The notes: generated by a model from the sequence alone, not told the origin. A stretch of DNA of 64,000 bases from Laccaria trichodermophora (GCA_018417955.1 JACTVC010000006.1:496001-560000), one strand, 5' to 3'; positions 32,063 to 45,235 are shown, counted from the first letter of the stretch. Program-made: numbers and translations.

Positions 32063-34634
32063 ATGGATAAATCATCATCAGTACTCGCCGCCCTCGACGC
32101 GGGAAAACTTCCAACCACCCAGCAAGCCAATCAGCTCATCGACTGGCTGAAGGACGTCGGCATCGCGCGTCTCGAACCCTCGCAATCGCTCGAGTTGAGC
32201 ACTCAAGGCCAGATCCTCGCGGATGACCTGCGCGGTGTTTTGGACGCATATAAGCAGCTTGGGAAGGATAAGAACTGTCAGTACATTATTTTCTTATTTC
32301 TGCGCATATATCTGAATTTCTTCTTCAGCCGACAATATTCTCCAGCAGGCGATCTGGCACCTCACAGAGGGCGATCTAACCGTCACGGCGGAAGTCGAGG
32401 AGGAAGTCGATCAGACTAAAGAAGACGTCAAAGCCATACGTGCTGCTCTCAAAAATCTCATTTCGGTTGTTTGGACCAATGTTTCGATGGAAGGTACTTC
32501 TATCATTCAAGAGTTGCTCTCTATTTTGCGCCTCTCCCTCGCGGATGCCGCGGAGGCGCTTGAGGGAAGGGCAGGTGCAGCGAAGGACACCTTGCGCAGC
32601 GTTGAGAAGGGCGTCCAGGAGGGAGAACGCGATACTTTGGGCAGGAGCAAGCAGAGGCTTGAGGAAGAGAAGGACCCCAAGGTCGCATGGCAGCATGGCA
32701 TGGACACGGTGAAGGGAGCTGGGACAACTGTAATTGGAGCTACTCAGACCGCTAGCGCCACTGTTCAGGAGACGGCTGGGAAGACGATTTCTAGGCTCGA
32801 AGACGCGTTGAACAAGGTACGATGGCGCAAACCGTTATATAATTATGCTCACGCCGTCTTTTAGATGTCTGACCGGGCTCAGACTGATCCGCAATACAGG
32901 GAGGCGCTCGACACTTTGTTCAGTATCTTCCAAAAGCGACTTGATCAGACCATGGAGACGGCCTCTGACCCGAACACTACTCTGTCCAAATTTATTGTCG
33001 ATCCCACACCCGAACAACATATTCCCAAGGCACTTAAACTTCTTCGTACGTTGGTTGAACGTCTTGCGAACAACACGTCTCTTGAAGGCGTGATTGCCGC
33101 TTTGCGCACCTGCGTATTTTCTATCGTCAATAACCCAGAATTGAAGGAGTGGGTGGACGATAGCATTGGATGGGCTCGGAAGGTTCTTGCAGAGCCAGGA
33201 TACGCGAGGTCTGAGGAGGCGCAGAAAACACGCAAGGCGTTGGAGGAGCGCTGGAAGTCTGCTCTCGAGAAGGATTGGAAGTGGCATGGGCACGTCAAGA
33301 AGCTCAAGGAGGAGTTGCATAAGATTGAGCTTGGGTTGCAGGAAGATAAGGATTTGCAGCGCGTAGTTGATGCGCAGGCGAAACTTGGCGAAGATTTGGC
33401 CAATGGGTTGACTAGGGCTGGCGAGGAGGTGGAGACTGGCTTGAAGGCCGCTGTGGATCAGGCTACTTGGTTCTGGCAGGATTTATTCAAGGTTTACATT
33501 CCGAACCTGCTGAGCAAGATGAGGGATGTTCCGATTCCAAGGTATATTGTCGTTCTCTCGTGTTGATTTTGTACTAACGACTGCCTTGCTAGAACCGAAT
33601 ACAAAGATCCAGAGATTGAATTCGTCCTAGAAAACTTGGATATTTCGTTCTTCAATCTCCTGCCTTCTCACGTGTACATTCGAAACATCACAGATGTCGA
33701 CATTCAAACCTCCGCCGCCGCCAGTTCCCACACGAAAGTCGGCACGTTGACTCATGTCCACATCGAGGCTCTCCAACTCAAGCTCCACGACGTTTCTTTC
33801 TGGTACAAAGACAAGAACTCTACCTTGGGGCCTTCAGAACTCACAGGCCTACTCGCGCTCCAGCTTCCAGCCAAAGGCGTCGAAGTTGACATCAAAGTCC
33901 GGCTCATCCCCAGCACCGTTACCGGCAAGGAATCACGCACCGCGAAGAAGCATTTCCACGTTGTCGAGAATGTGGTCGTGAAGATCTCGGAAGATGTGAA
34001 CATTTCGGTGAAGGAAAGCAACCACGCCGTGTTGATGACGCTGTTTAAACCCATCATGGTGATGCGGTTGCGCGAGGCGTTGGAGAAGACGATGACGGAG
34101 CAGTTGAGGGGGATGGTGGAGTGGGTTGATGGGATTGCGTTTGACGTTTCGCAGCGACGGGAAGTGTTTGAGGATGCTGGGTTGGGCGGGGGCAGTTCAT
34201 TGGTTGCTGCTCTTTGGAGCGAGTTGGGTCGATTGCAGCGGGAGAACGAGGACGAGTTGGGGTTGCGCGCTACGGGGACGGGTGTGGTGCTCGAGCATTG
34301 GCACGAGGGCGAGGGTGAGGAGGCAAAGGCGCAGTTCGCAATGGGAGCTGAGCCTCAAATTTTGAGTGGGGAGAAGAGGGGCCCGCTTGGTACTGGGTCT
34401 ACGTCGGTCAAGGAGCAGTTGCGAGCGACTGGGGAGGAGATGGAGGTTGATATTGGGGAGTTTGAGGCGGATACTGGGAGGCGAGTGAGGGCTGGGAAGG
34501 AGGTTTTGGGCGAGGTGAAGGGTGCTGTTAAGGAGGGGAAGAGGCAGTTGTCGAGCTTTAGGAGGAGCGTGCATCATAAGAGCAAGCATGAGAAGAAGAA
34601 GACGGGTTGGGAGAGTACCGCCTTTGATGTTTAA
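32063..34634 (+). CDS. HAM1-like protein (DUF5923/DUF4449 type)
   Basis: Four exons (32063-32276, 32329-32816, 32865-33541, 33593-34634) give a clean frame of 806 residues; the third intron has a perfect TACTAAC branch site. The N-terminal half is long, charged and alpha-helical, with a 'VKGAGTTVIGATQTASATVQ' amphipathic stretch. The C-terminal part (DPEIEFVLENLDISFFNLLP, HIEALQLKLHDVSFWYKDK, about residues 465-660) resembles the HAM1-like C-terminal domain, and a Lys/Arg-rich tail ends the protein. The family is fungal and poorly characterised; a lipid-binding-like fold has been suggested for the C-terminal domain, but I cannot show it here. The gene looks intact and is the best preserved host gene between the two sacsin-BTB copies. 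Confidence 0.8.
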
Positions 34635-34771
34635 ATTGAGTCACTGTGATTGTTATTTGTAAATTAGGATTGAATATTGATTTTGAATCGTAGTCGAGTC
34701 GAGAGAGTTGAGATGAACGAACCTCTGGCTAGGTACTAGTCTAAGTTGCGTTTCCCAAGTAATAGCAAGTA

Positions 34772-36111
34772 CAGTCGAACCTCTCTTATCCCATACCTCT
34801 GATAATCCATAACCTCTCTTACCCCATAGCATTTTGTGTCCACCAAGTCGGTTCGCGGAGAAATGCATAGCATAACCCATAAACCTCCCATACCCCATAC
34901 CCCTCCCCGGCCAAAACCCATAGGTTTTTCGCCAGCCAGACCCTCAAATTGACCGTTAAATATTTAATTTACCGGGCGCACACTTGCGTGCGCCCATCCT
35001 AGTTATTCGGGTGCGCCTGCGTGCCCGTTGAGGAGCACAAATTTTGATAAAATGTACATTTATTCCCCAAAAATATTCCCGCCATGCCTCCCAGCCCACT
35101 TGACATCCTTATAACAGGCCTCACTAAACTCACGGCATCAGTTGGAACTCGGAGAGATGCTCTTAAGGCAAAACTAGCAAAAAGGGAACCAATTTCGACA
35201 TCAGATGAGCACGGGTTGGATAATGAAGCAAATACTGTTGACGAGGCCCAATGTGTTATCGAAGCACTCGAGTCAGCCTCTGAGCGACGTATACAATTAG
35301 CACATACCTCGGTGAAAGAGTCAATGATCCCAACACATGCAAAACAGAAGCTCTGTTGAGCTCAATCAACAGAGATATCCAGCATGAACAGGGATTTGAG
35401 AAAACAATACTTGATTTTTTTTTTACCTCGTAACTACTTCAATCCATGTCCTACATTTTTTTAACGATTTTTTGCGATTTTTTCTCGATTTTTAGGATCT
35501 ATTTTTACCATACCTCTATTAGCCCATAACCCCTCATAACCCATAGCTCGGGCTGTCCACCGAGGTGTTGGAATTTCAAGCGCATCACGCTCATGGGAGC
35601 AATGATTGCGTTGTTCCATAGTTTCCCCTTCATCATTCCGTACATCATTTTGCCCTTCAGGTGACCACGTTTATTTCAAATTGCCGTATTTATTTAGGTA
35701 GTCATGTCGGAGTTTTCTAATTCGGCATCACAACCGGTTCTAACTTGTTGTGGACGTTCCTATCAAAATTGCCGTTATAATTAGGAGCAACCAAAGAGTT
35801 TTTGGTTACAATTTTGGTCCCATCCAGGGTGGCAACCTTGTTGCAACAGGTGGCAACGGGAGTTCCGGTGTGATTGTAGCCAATTTTGGGCTAAAAAATG
35901 GAAAAATAGAGAACTTTCAACGGTTAGCACTGGTTAGAATGCCGATTCAATGCCGTCCCAATTTCGGCTGGTTGTGACAAAGGAAATAAATCTCCGACAC
36001 AGCTGTAATCTGAAGACCTCGCGCGTTTGCGAGGGTCCCTATTCAACCCGAGTGTTCACGACGACCTGAATATTTCAACACGAGGGGTATGGGTTAAGAG
36101 AGGTTCGACTG
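34772..36111. mobile_element. Pogo-like non-autonomous DNA transposon
   Basis: Inverted termini begin CAGTCGAACCTCTCTTA and are followed by (T/A)CCCATACC; target duplication TA at 34770-34771 and 36112-36113. These ends are of the pogo/Fot/Tigger type. Inside is only a short frame (35084-35359, 91 residues), possibly the remnant of the C-terminus of a pogo transposase (DEAQCVIEALESASE); that assignment is weak. A GC-rich hairpin (GGGCGCAC.../GTGCGCCC) lies near 34976-34997. Confidence 0.8.
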
Positions 36112-36113
36112 TA

Positions 36114-36601
36114 ATGCCGTGAGTTATTCAACGATCGCAAGATTCTTATGATGGTGCAACACTTCAACCTCCTTGTATAGTCTTCTCCTTCCCTTCCCTT
36201 TTGCTCATCAATCATCCAGGCCTCCCTCGTCAATCCACCCCGGGCTCTCCTAGGCCTCCCTCCATCCGCTGTCATGTTATTTCATCAACCCAGAATAAGT
36301 TTTAACTTGTAATAACGGGCTTGCTTGATCAATATTCGATCAATGCTTGATAGCCCAAAGATTGTAGATATATGCATCAAGTTGGGCAAGAAGGGGATAG
36401 TTTGTAGCGATTCATGACTTGAATTGAGCTGTGATTGCATGGGCGAAAGGTTGGGCAGACGCTCGAAGTTCACAGACGATAAGAAGGATAAGGTATGATT
36501 ATTCCAATTATAATGAAAAGAGGAGAGTACATATGCGATGCGTCATAAGAGTTGCGTGTGATATACTTATACCAGTGGGGTATCAGAAGTGGAAAAAAAG
36601 A
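36114..36601. other. Intergenic, no gene seen
   Basis: About 490 bp between the pogo-like element and the dynein stop codon. No conserved coding sequence; in particular, I see no continuation of the dynein linker or AAA region on the minus strand. Confidence 0.5.
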
Positions 36602-39600
36602 CTAGAACCTCCTCACGGGAAGACCTCCCCCACCCATCAGCCCCTCTATCGAATGATGCTCAAGGTCATTCCGGGCCTTCAGAATCGAGGCATGCATCTC
36701 CTTCATCGCATTCCCCAACTTGACTCCAAACCGACTCAATATATCCCTCTGCCACGCGTCATATTTCGCATTCACCCTCGCCTGCACCTGCTCATAATCG
36801 ATAACGCACACCCCAAACGATTTCTGGGTATCAGACGTATCAAACGTCGACCGCGCTTTCTTGATTTCCGTTAGGAGTTGCTGCCAGTTCGCGAGTGAGT
36901 CCCCGAGGCGATTGAACACGTATTCCGCCTCGAGATCCCAGAGAGACTGGAATTGGAGCCATTTGCCGACGTAGTCTTTAAGTTGCTGGACTTTATGTTC
37001 TATTAGGGCGAAAGGGCGTTCGAGGGTGTTGTCCGTGAAACGGGTCAACTGAAAAGGGATGTCAGAGCAAGTGTAGTGCACACATAACAACCTCGACCGT
37101 ACCAATGACGTGTACGTCGTCTCTGCAGACGACGCTCCCTGCATCTGCAGACCAATCTCGTACCGAGAACTCTGGATCCTCCTCAGCCTACAGATAACGC
37201 CTATCAAGCATGTCTCAGCTTTCACTTCAAAACCAAAAAGCAAAGAAGAGCACACACCAAGCCAATCATGCAACTGCTTGATCCACGAAGACCTCGCATA
37301 CTCTATAGGTGGGTCCAAAAAGATAACTTGGTTCTGTATCCTGATCTCATGCACGATAGGCTTCAGCGTCATATGTCCCTCCATGAACTACACTCCAATC
37401 ATCAGCCCTAACTCACAACAAAAGAAGAAGAAAACCTACCTTCTCCTCCTTCATCCGCTTATCTCCCCTCCTCTTGCTCGCAACGTCCCTAACAAGCAGC
37501 AAATCTCTCCGAGTATCGCTGTCATCGATCCTATCAAACTCGGCACACCACACTTGAATGATATGCGTCAGCCTTTGGAGAAGAATCCCCTCGATCCGCT
37601 TGTCTAGCTCTGCAACCCAGTGTTCGAGGTTCGCGTATCCTTCCAGGTTCAGGCGGTCGATCTACAGGTCCGTCATCAGCCTTTTGGTAGTGGGATGAAA
37701 GGGGATACAGCACGTACGGCAGCCTGCACCTTGCCCAGCAACTCTAAGAACGCTTCAGATGTGTACGAGCACGTTGAGAGATCTTCCACTGCGCGGAGAA
37801 TGTCCTTGTACAGATCGATCACGTTGTTCGTTTTGTCCTATATTGACCATTAGCATCAGCGCGACTGAGAGGAAGGTAAAACACAAAAACCAACCTGAAG
37901 CACAGAAATAACGCTCGCAAACTCCCTCACGAACTGTATATGCCGATTATCCCTCCCATCCGCGCTAGACACATATCGCGTCGTATCATACTGGTTTACA
38001 AAGTGATCCCAGCGAATGTTCATCCCTACACCAACATCAGCCTCTTCCTAAGACCTCAGAAGAGAAAAAAACACACCTTTCCCAATCATCCTCTGTGACT
38101 CATTCCTATACTCCGCCACCAACCACTCAATTCCCCTATTCTTCTCTACCAAATCCAACGTCTGCCCATACGTCCTCACAGTCTCCATCAAACTAACAGC
38201 ATGCGGATAAACCCTCTTCGCATCCTTCGCCATGTTCGTAATCGCATGCGGAACTTGGAAGCCCGCCCAAAGCAAATTCCTGACCTCCTTGAAGAGAGTA
38301 ATAATCTGCGGATCGAAATTAACCGCCAACTGGAACCCCCCTCCTCGGCTCAAACGGACAATCTCGAATAAACGCCCGCCAACGCCCATGTCCCGACGGT
38401 TGATGTCGTGCAGCCATGCATCGAATACGGGTCGGGTGTCCAGTTTTTTGCGGAATGCCGAGGATTCGGATTGGAGTTTTTGACCTTCTGCGTAGAGCTC
38501 CCAGCCTTTACCGAGGACGTCTTCGACGCGTTTCATGTATGTGAGCAGTTGTCGTTCGATTTGGCGGGCCCAGATGATGGCTCCTGCTATTGGGGGTAGG
38601 TCGCGCATTTGAGCCATGTGGTAGGCTTCGGAGAAGCGGTACTGGGTTTTGAACTGGTTGGTCAAGTAGGTCAGTGGTTGGAGGTGGATGGGGAAAGAGG
38701 GAAGAGGGTAACCTTGTCGTGCAAGTGCTTGATGTCCTCCTTTACCGAATCAATAAGTTGAGTCTGGTACTCCTGTATCGCACCACGAATCTACACGAGT
38801 TATTGTCCAGCAATAAAGATCACAATAGGCAAAGAAAGCACGTACCTTTGGCCTGACGAAAAGCGCATTAAACTTTGAGAAAACCCTAAACATCTCATTC
38901 GCATTGCGCGCCGTGCCAAGCCTATCCCTGAGCCTGGCAATAATCTGGTTCTCGACGCGAGACACACGCTCATTGTATGCGTTTTCAGCTGTTACCCATA
39001 TCTCGGTGCCCTCTGCGTTAAAGTACCCACATCAGTCTCTAAAAAAAGAGCGGGAGAAAAGAAAGGGACTAACCAACACTAACGTCCAAAACATCAATCC
39101 GCTTGACAACCTCATAAGCCTCCTTAACCTCCTCCTCCATATCCATCCCTCCTCCAACACCTCCTTCTCCCCCAAGGCCAACCCCCAACCCCCTCGTCGG
39201 GCCCGTCATAACAGCCAACTGCTCATGCTGCTTCCTCCACTCCCTCAAATACCTCACCCGTTCCACAAGCTTCCCATGTGCAGGTACAACTTTTATCGGA
39301 ATAAACTTCTCACTCCTCTTCCTTGTCACCTCCCTCGCGACGTTCGTAAACTCTTTGATGAGATCATCCCACGTCCTGAATATCCCCGTCGTTTGTGCGA
39401 GGAGACGTTCAAAGGTGGGATAAGGTGTGTACGCTAGCCGGTGGGATGTTAGGATCCGGAGGAGAACGTCGTTGAAATCTCGTGATATTGCTTCAACGAG
39501 TGGAAGAGCTCGACGGATTGGGTAGGGAGAGAGTTTGAGTTTTCGGTTTAGGTGGGAGAAGATGAGTGTGAGCGATTCGTGCACTTTGTCGAGGTCTGTG

Positions 39601-40812
39601 GAGGAGAGAAGGTCGTTGAGTGGAAAGTCTTTCATTAGCTGGTTGTACTTGTGCACTGTCCCCATCGTTTAGCCTTGAACTGAGAGAGAGAGGAGGGGGA
39701 GACACACCGAGATCCGTGGCATCCTTCAAACCGGTATCAGCAATAAAACTAACAGTGGCATGGAACCTTTTTGCATTCCTCAGTGCATCCATGACCATCC
39801 CCACCTCCTCGCTTCTCAACTGCGCCTCTATCCCCTCCAATGCCCTCTCGAGGCTCAACCAGAAGTTGATCTCTTGCGATGCCGTGCCAGAGGAAACGTC
39901 TCTCGTGAGCTTGGTCACTGCTTGGATGGCTTTGATCCATGCGTTGACGTGTGAGTGGAGAGAGTTGAGGAATGTGCTGTCGGTGAGGAGCTTTGATGGG
40001 ATGTGAGAGATGTTGGGTCGTTGACCTTGCGATTGGGCCTTTATTCAAGTCAGCAAGAACGCCATCGTCAGAAGGAGGGAGAGGCCCACCAACTCAACAG
40101 CCCGTTGAATCACAGGATGAACAACCAAATTTGTCTCCGGAATTTCCACGTTTTGTTGTAAATGCAACAAACTCAACTCGAGTTCGGCAAACTTTTTCTT
40201 CGTCATTGGTATGCCCAATTTGGCTTCTCCACCTCCACCTCCTGCGTCTTTCCCGGCCCCTGCCCTGGTTCCTACAAACGCGTCGAACCATGGCTTAACT
40301 CCGCAGCTTACCACGGCGTGTAAAGATTCGTACGGCGTCTCGTCACCGCCAAAAAGGTTAAGAAAGTGAAGCTGCGCAGAAAGCGGTACGAGTGGGTCGA
40401 GGTGCGTTGTTCGTTTTATGAGCGCGAGCGTTGTGACGTGTGTTGAGTGGTAAGTTAGATGTGGGGTGAGGTGGTACGTGTATGTCAGTGTTCCTCCGTC
40501 ATCTGCATCGTTTCTCCGTGAACATCTATTTATGTGAAAATATGAATAAAATGACATACCTTCCACCTCGTCTTTCACTTTAACGATATACACCACTCCC
40601 CCAGACTCGGCCGCAAACCTAGCAACACGCTCATCGAACTCGTCATCAAATAACGAGTCCAACTCGGATGGCAGAGCACCGATGACGGGTGGTAAGAGGG
40701 CGAGCAAGTAGGTCCGGAAAATGTCTGTATCGAAAGAGAGCGGTTGTGTTTGTGATTCTGATTGCGGTGGGTCGTGATGGTACCCGTTCGTAGCGGTTAC
40801 TGTGGTGTCCAT
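36602..40812 (-). CDS. Cytoplasmic dynein heavy chain, N-terminal tail only
   Basis: Multi-exon minus-strand gene. The start chosen is the Met at 40812 ([10 protein letters not shown]); an in-frame Met at 40977 exists but its extra 55 residues look unlike dynein. Conserved tail segments follow in order: [147 protein letters not shown], and [20 protein letters not shown] sequence near the end. This corresponds to the DHC_N1 dimerisation and intermediate-chain-binding tail. The frame runs through [13 protein letters not shown] and then ends after about 11 unrelated residues at 36602. A full heavy chain has over 4,000 residues; this one has roughly 1,200, with no linker completion, AAA ring or microtubule-binding stalk. 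Either it is a truncated relic or one part of a split gene. Confidence 0.8.
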
Positions 40813-41302
40813 GTTTGTATTTTCGTAAGCGGGACCTTCGGAAGGAGGGGGTAATGTAAATTTCGCTTTTGATGTTCTCCAAAGCGAAAACAGAGACTGT
40901 GAAAGCGAAAGAGACCGTCTAGGTAGCGTCCTCCTATAATTCGTAAAATAATGCTGTACGCCCGTATCAGTCGTCATCGTCTCTTACGAACTATAATCAA
41001 AATACGCACCTTATTTTATCAATCCCTTGCTCCAAGACTTCAACGAGGAGGACACGTTTTGGTATCCACGCGAGCTGTCACCAAAAACGCGTCGTTTCGT
41101 CCGAGATAAACGATCGTTGCGGTTTAGAAACCTTTGTATCGCGCTAAAAAGTTCCTTCGAGACGTGCTTAGAGGAGAATTGAGGGCAGATGAAAGAGATT
41201 TGGATGCCGTTCACCGTCGGCGTTGGTGGCTGCTGAGAGGGCGTGTGACGGATAACGCCGTGACTGTTACAGCTATTCCCCTCTCAAACTTTCCTGATAT
41301 TC

Positions 41303-41666
41303 CAGCTAAACTCATATCGATAGACCCACTTCGCGAATATAGCGTTTAGCCGCTTTGTTTATGTTGGTGCCTGCACAAACAGGCTTTACCAAACTCGGAG
41401 CCTGCTTATTCCAGGAAAATGTGCGACTTCACTGGGCTTGAGACAAGCAGACATGGATACAAATTAATATTTGATGTCAGCAATAAAGTGTCGACGGTTT
41501 CCGATGGTTTTGATAGAGGGAAACTAGCAGGACGCGAGTTGAATAAATATTTAAGGTTGAACTTCCTCGGATTTATGACCACGTTTAGTTAGTTTTATTT
41601 GTTCATATAAACAAGGTGGCTGAGCGCTGCATTTGCAAAGTGGGTCTATCGATATGAGTTTAGCTG
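41303..41666. mobile_element. 364-bp MITE-like element with ~30-bp inverted termini
   Basis: Starts CAGCTAAACTCATATCGATA (continuing GACCCACTT) and ends with the reverse complement at about 41638-41666. No coding sequence. Flanks share only TC; no clear target duplication. Confidence 0.6.
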
Positions 41667-41748
41667 TCATATTGCGACGCATCATTTCACTTAGACCTGT
41701 GACAGGCCCTATCATGTTCGTAAACTCACGATTCTAGGACCTGTAAAG

Positions 41749-43053
41749 CGGGTATTGCCGGCTCGTGTCGCGCGCTATGATCGAAAGTGGGCCTTCGGAC
41801 ATCACCGTAGTTCCGTAAAAAGTAAAAGACCTCAAAAAGGAAGGTGGATTTTGGCAGGGACCACAACAGAGAATGTCGACAACCACTACTCTTTCGCTCC
41901 TCCTCCCATCGCTGGTCTCATAAAATGCCCCAAAGGGATCTTTCCGAGCAACGCTTCCTCCACGACAACAAGAAAATGTGCCTCTGCAACCACCGACGAC
42001 CACGAGCTTCGCCTTACCTGGCACCACTACCACCGCCATCCACCACCGCCCGTCTCAAACTGCGACCGTCCGCTACAATGACAACGATGACGCTGACGAC
42101 GCACGACGATACACAACGTCGTTACTGACCACCCACAACCACCCCGGCACCACAAGAATGACATGGCAATGCGACGTCACACGGCGAGCGCACCAGATGG
42201 ATGGGAGGCGACGACGGTGCCCAGGTAAGCACGACAACCCCTCCCAGCTCCCCTTCTGACACAAACCAGGTGCCACATCGCTGACTGCGATGTGGCAACC
42301 AGACGACGAACGACGTCGTCCCCACCCTACGACATGACCCACGACACAAGAGCCACCCCGCATCGGCGAACGACCCGCCACCCCCAAATGACGTCCAGAA
42401 ACCACAAACGACACCCACCGCCCACGACGACGCACACCACCCATGATTCAGCCCCACCAACCACGATTCAGCCCCCACCTTGGCAGAACGAAAGCTTCAG
42501 CGGAAATCGCAACAAGGGTCCAGCTCCAACGGCTTGCACGTTCGAAAGACCCACCTTTTCAAATGGGACCTCAACATGCCAGCCACTAGCGCTCAGCCAA
42601 GTCAGAGTTCGACGACTGTTGCTTATGGGATACCAACCCCCCAGACAATGGAGACTGAGGCGCACATGGATAGGGGAGGATATGCTGCTTGGGATAACCT
42701 TTTCCATCGTAATTATACCCCCAGACATATATCGTTATTCTTATATGTGGTTAGAACACAAGCTGGTCCAGCCCTGTAATACACTCTCTGTTCTCCCATT
42801 TCGCTGTCTCGAATCCCACTGAAGGCTCCTACACAGCATGAATCTGACGCAGCCAAGGCCCTGCTCAGTTTGTTTTCTTCTCATCTCGAGAGCCTTGTCC
42901 AGCCAAATGAATACTACAAAATGGTTGTCGCGTCGAAAGTCCTCTACCAAAATACACCTTCCTATTTGAGATCTTTTACTATACACGGAACTTCGGTGAT
43001 GTGCGAAAGCCCCACTTTCGATCATAGCGCGCGACACGAGCCGGCAATACCCG
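41749..43053. repeat. Inverted-repeat-bounded element, ~120-bp arms
   Basis: Left arm 41749-41870 and right arm about 42935-43053 are inverted copies, starting CGGGTATTGCCGGCTCGTG. The interior (41.88-42.93 kb) is rich in CACGACGAC and CCACCA-like low-complexity sequence and gives long but unconvincing frames on both strands. No transposase is visible; superfamily unknown. A 13-bp hairpin (CCAGTCCTTATAT / ATATAAGGACTGG) follows at 43059-43097. Confidence 0.6.
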
Positions 43054-43266
43054 GTTTTCCAGTCCTTATATCGAGGGTTTCCTCATATAAGGACTGGTCA
43101 CGAGTCTACATTTCACTTATGGAATGCCAAACGCTATCGGAACCTCCATCTCTGGAAGCGCACAGGTCATAAACACCGGCCGCGATGTTGTTCTTCATGG
43201 TTCTCTGTCCCCTCCTCCCACAGGTATATCAGGTTATATATGAATTTTCCAATACTATTAAGGCAT

Positions 43267-43981
43267 TGGGTGACTTCCCGTAACATAAATTTATATAAAC
43301 GAATAAATCTGACCCTTATCGGAGTTTGAAATGGGAACCCTGGCTTGCGATTTAATCAAGCAAATAAACCGTAACGCCAACTGATTAGATTTATTCACTT
43401 GACTTAAATAAACTTACTTCCCTCTCATCTGAGTTATTTTGAGGACACACAGGTCGATGGATGAGTGTATTATAGTTGATCCTCAAGAATATCAGCCAGA
43501 AAGCAGGACACACAATGAATGAAGCCAAGAAAAAGTCAAGTTGAGCTGAATAATGTTGTGGTTCAGTGAGTTATGTGCCGAGAAGATTGTTTGTGGAAGG
43601 AAAAACAGCTTCAGAGAGGAAATTTTGGAGCCATAGGACGTTGGCACTGCTAATTAACTCCGTAATGGCTTCAAATTATAACGAGAGAGCGGACTGCCCT
43701 CAGCCGTAGGAGAGTAGAGCGGGATGAGGTAGAGCTGACTAAGCTATGTGGGAAGAAAACGTACCCAGGAAGGAAAGGTGTCATGATGGCAGGGTTGATT
43801 CCAGCGTTTGAAATCTATTCGAGGGGTCTGTACCCTCTGAACAGATTAAGGTTTATAACTGGGTTCCAACCAGGGCCTCCATCAAAGTTGAACCCTTACA
43901 AGACTCGGCATCCCGGCAAAAGACCCTAGATCTCGTCGATTTATTTAAATCTAGCGAATTTGTGTTACGGGAAGTCACCCA
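43267..43981 (-). repeat. Dispersed repeat, copy B, 715 bp, TG...CA with 19-bp inverted ends
   Basis: Begins TGGGTGACTTCCCGTAACA and ends with its reverse complement. It is the inverted, longer counterpart of 9426-10017. Start TG, end CA and a length near 700 bp fit a solo LTR, but the long inverted termini also fit a small TIR element; flanking bases show no 5-bp duplication. Confidence 0.65.
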
Positions 43982-44979
43982 TTGAGGTCTTCCGGAACTG
44001 CTTAGGCCTGTCAGCAACGCCACCCATACTCTCGCGGGTCACGTTGCTCGATGTGATCCTGGAACCCGCCTAGAGGTTATCGCTCGGATCGAGAAGTGGT
44101 TTAACGGCTCTGACAAGCGAGCTGCTAAGTACCCATATTACGGTGCGCCTTGCTTATCAGCCAGGATTTCGGTATTCGATCAAAGGCATGTCCTCGGAGT
44201 CGGACTTCAAACTCAAGGGACCCAATGCGCTTTGCCGGTTGCAGTATGTCCTGGTTCCTAGGCTCGTGACCAGCCGTTTCTTCAAACTCCGCAAGCTACG
44301 TTCAAGAAACGGCTGGGAGAAACGAACACACTTTGGCAGGGTCACGCTTTTGTGACGCGGAACTTCGTGAAATTTCAATGGTTCACGTTCTGTGCTGGAC
44401 AATCACAACGACAACGCGACTCGACCGCTATTCATCCCTTCCTCTGAGTCTTCACCACCACCAGAAGATTCTTTCTGTAACATTCCATCCTCTCAACCTC
44501 GTTTGAAAGCTCCCTCTGGCTCTCTTCCAACGCTCTCATCCACCATGTCGACATCTTCAACTGGCGTCGCTACTGAATTTTCAAGGGATGGACTCGGATT
44601 AGTTGGGGGATTGATAGTTGCAGGAGCTGGAAGCTCAGATGGTGGCTGAACACGATAAGTGGAGTTTTTTCGCCCTCGATACTGCAGTTCAGTCATGCAC
44701 TCTCAGCTTACGTTGTGTGTTTGTCATATACCAACGCCTAGCTCGCCTTCCTCAGCATGCACCTTATCAATAGACTGCTGACTGGTCACCTCACCTCGGT
44801 TTCAGACTGCACAACCTTTGCAAGTCCTGGAATAGAAAAAGGACTCTGGGCTTCGTGAATTTATCTTCACAAATTATACATGTCCCTCGTCGCATTTATC
44901 ATTGGCGCAGGATCCCACATCAGCCCGAAACCCCAAGATCGATGAAACGGAAGTAGAGTTCTACCCTGTTACAGTTAAA

Positions 44980-45235
44980 GCTAGCAGCTCTGAGAGCTTT
45001 CAAGGACGTCGATGCAAGGCTTGGGCCTCCTGATGTCGTCATCTACCATGTTAAGTTTTCATTGGGAACCTTTCTACATGCATCTAGTCCCAAGATCCGC
45101 TTTCTCTTCCTCTAGAGTCTTTCCAGGAGTTCGATGGCTGTTGGCCTTGAAGTGTTCCTGGGCAGCCCAACAAGCCACCACAGGATTCCGATTGGGGGTC
45201 GCAATCTGCGGTGTTGAAAAGCTCGTCTTAGACAA
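44980..45235 (+). pseudogene. Possible decayed short-chain dehydrogenase fragment
   Basis: Translation across frames gives AFKDVDARLGPPDVVIYHV and, in another frame, a stretch containing LKCSWAAQQATTGF, in the order of the NNAG-like and helix-5 parts of short-chain dehydrogenases. At least one frameshift and stops separate them. This is a weak resemblance. Confidence 0.2.

Noticed and set aside
42292..42822. Long plus-strand frame rich in Thr, His, Pro and Arg
   Set aside because: Low-complexity CACGAC/CCACCA sequence gives open frames on both strands; no domain.
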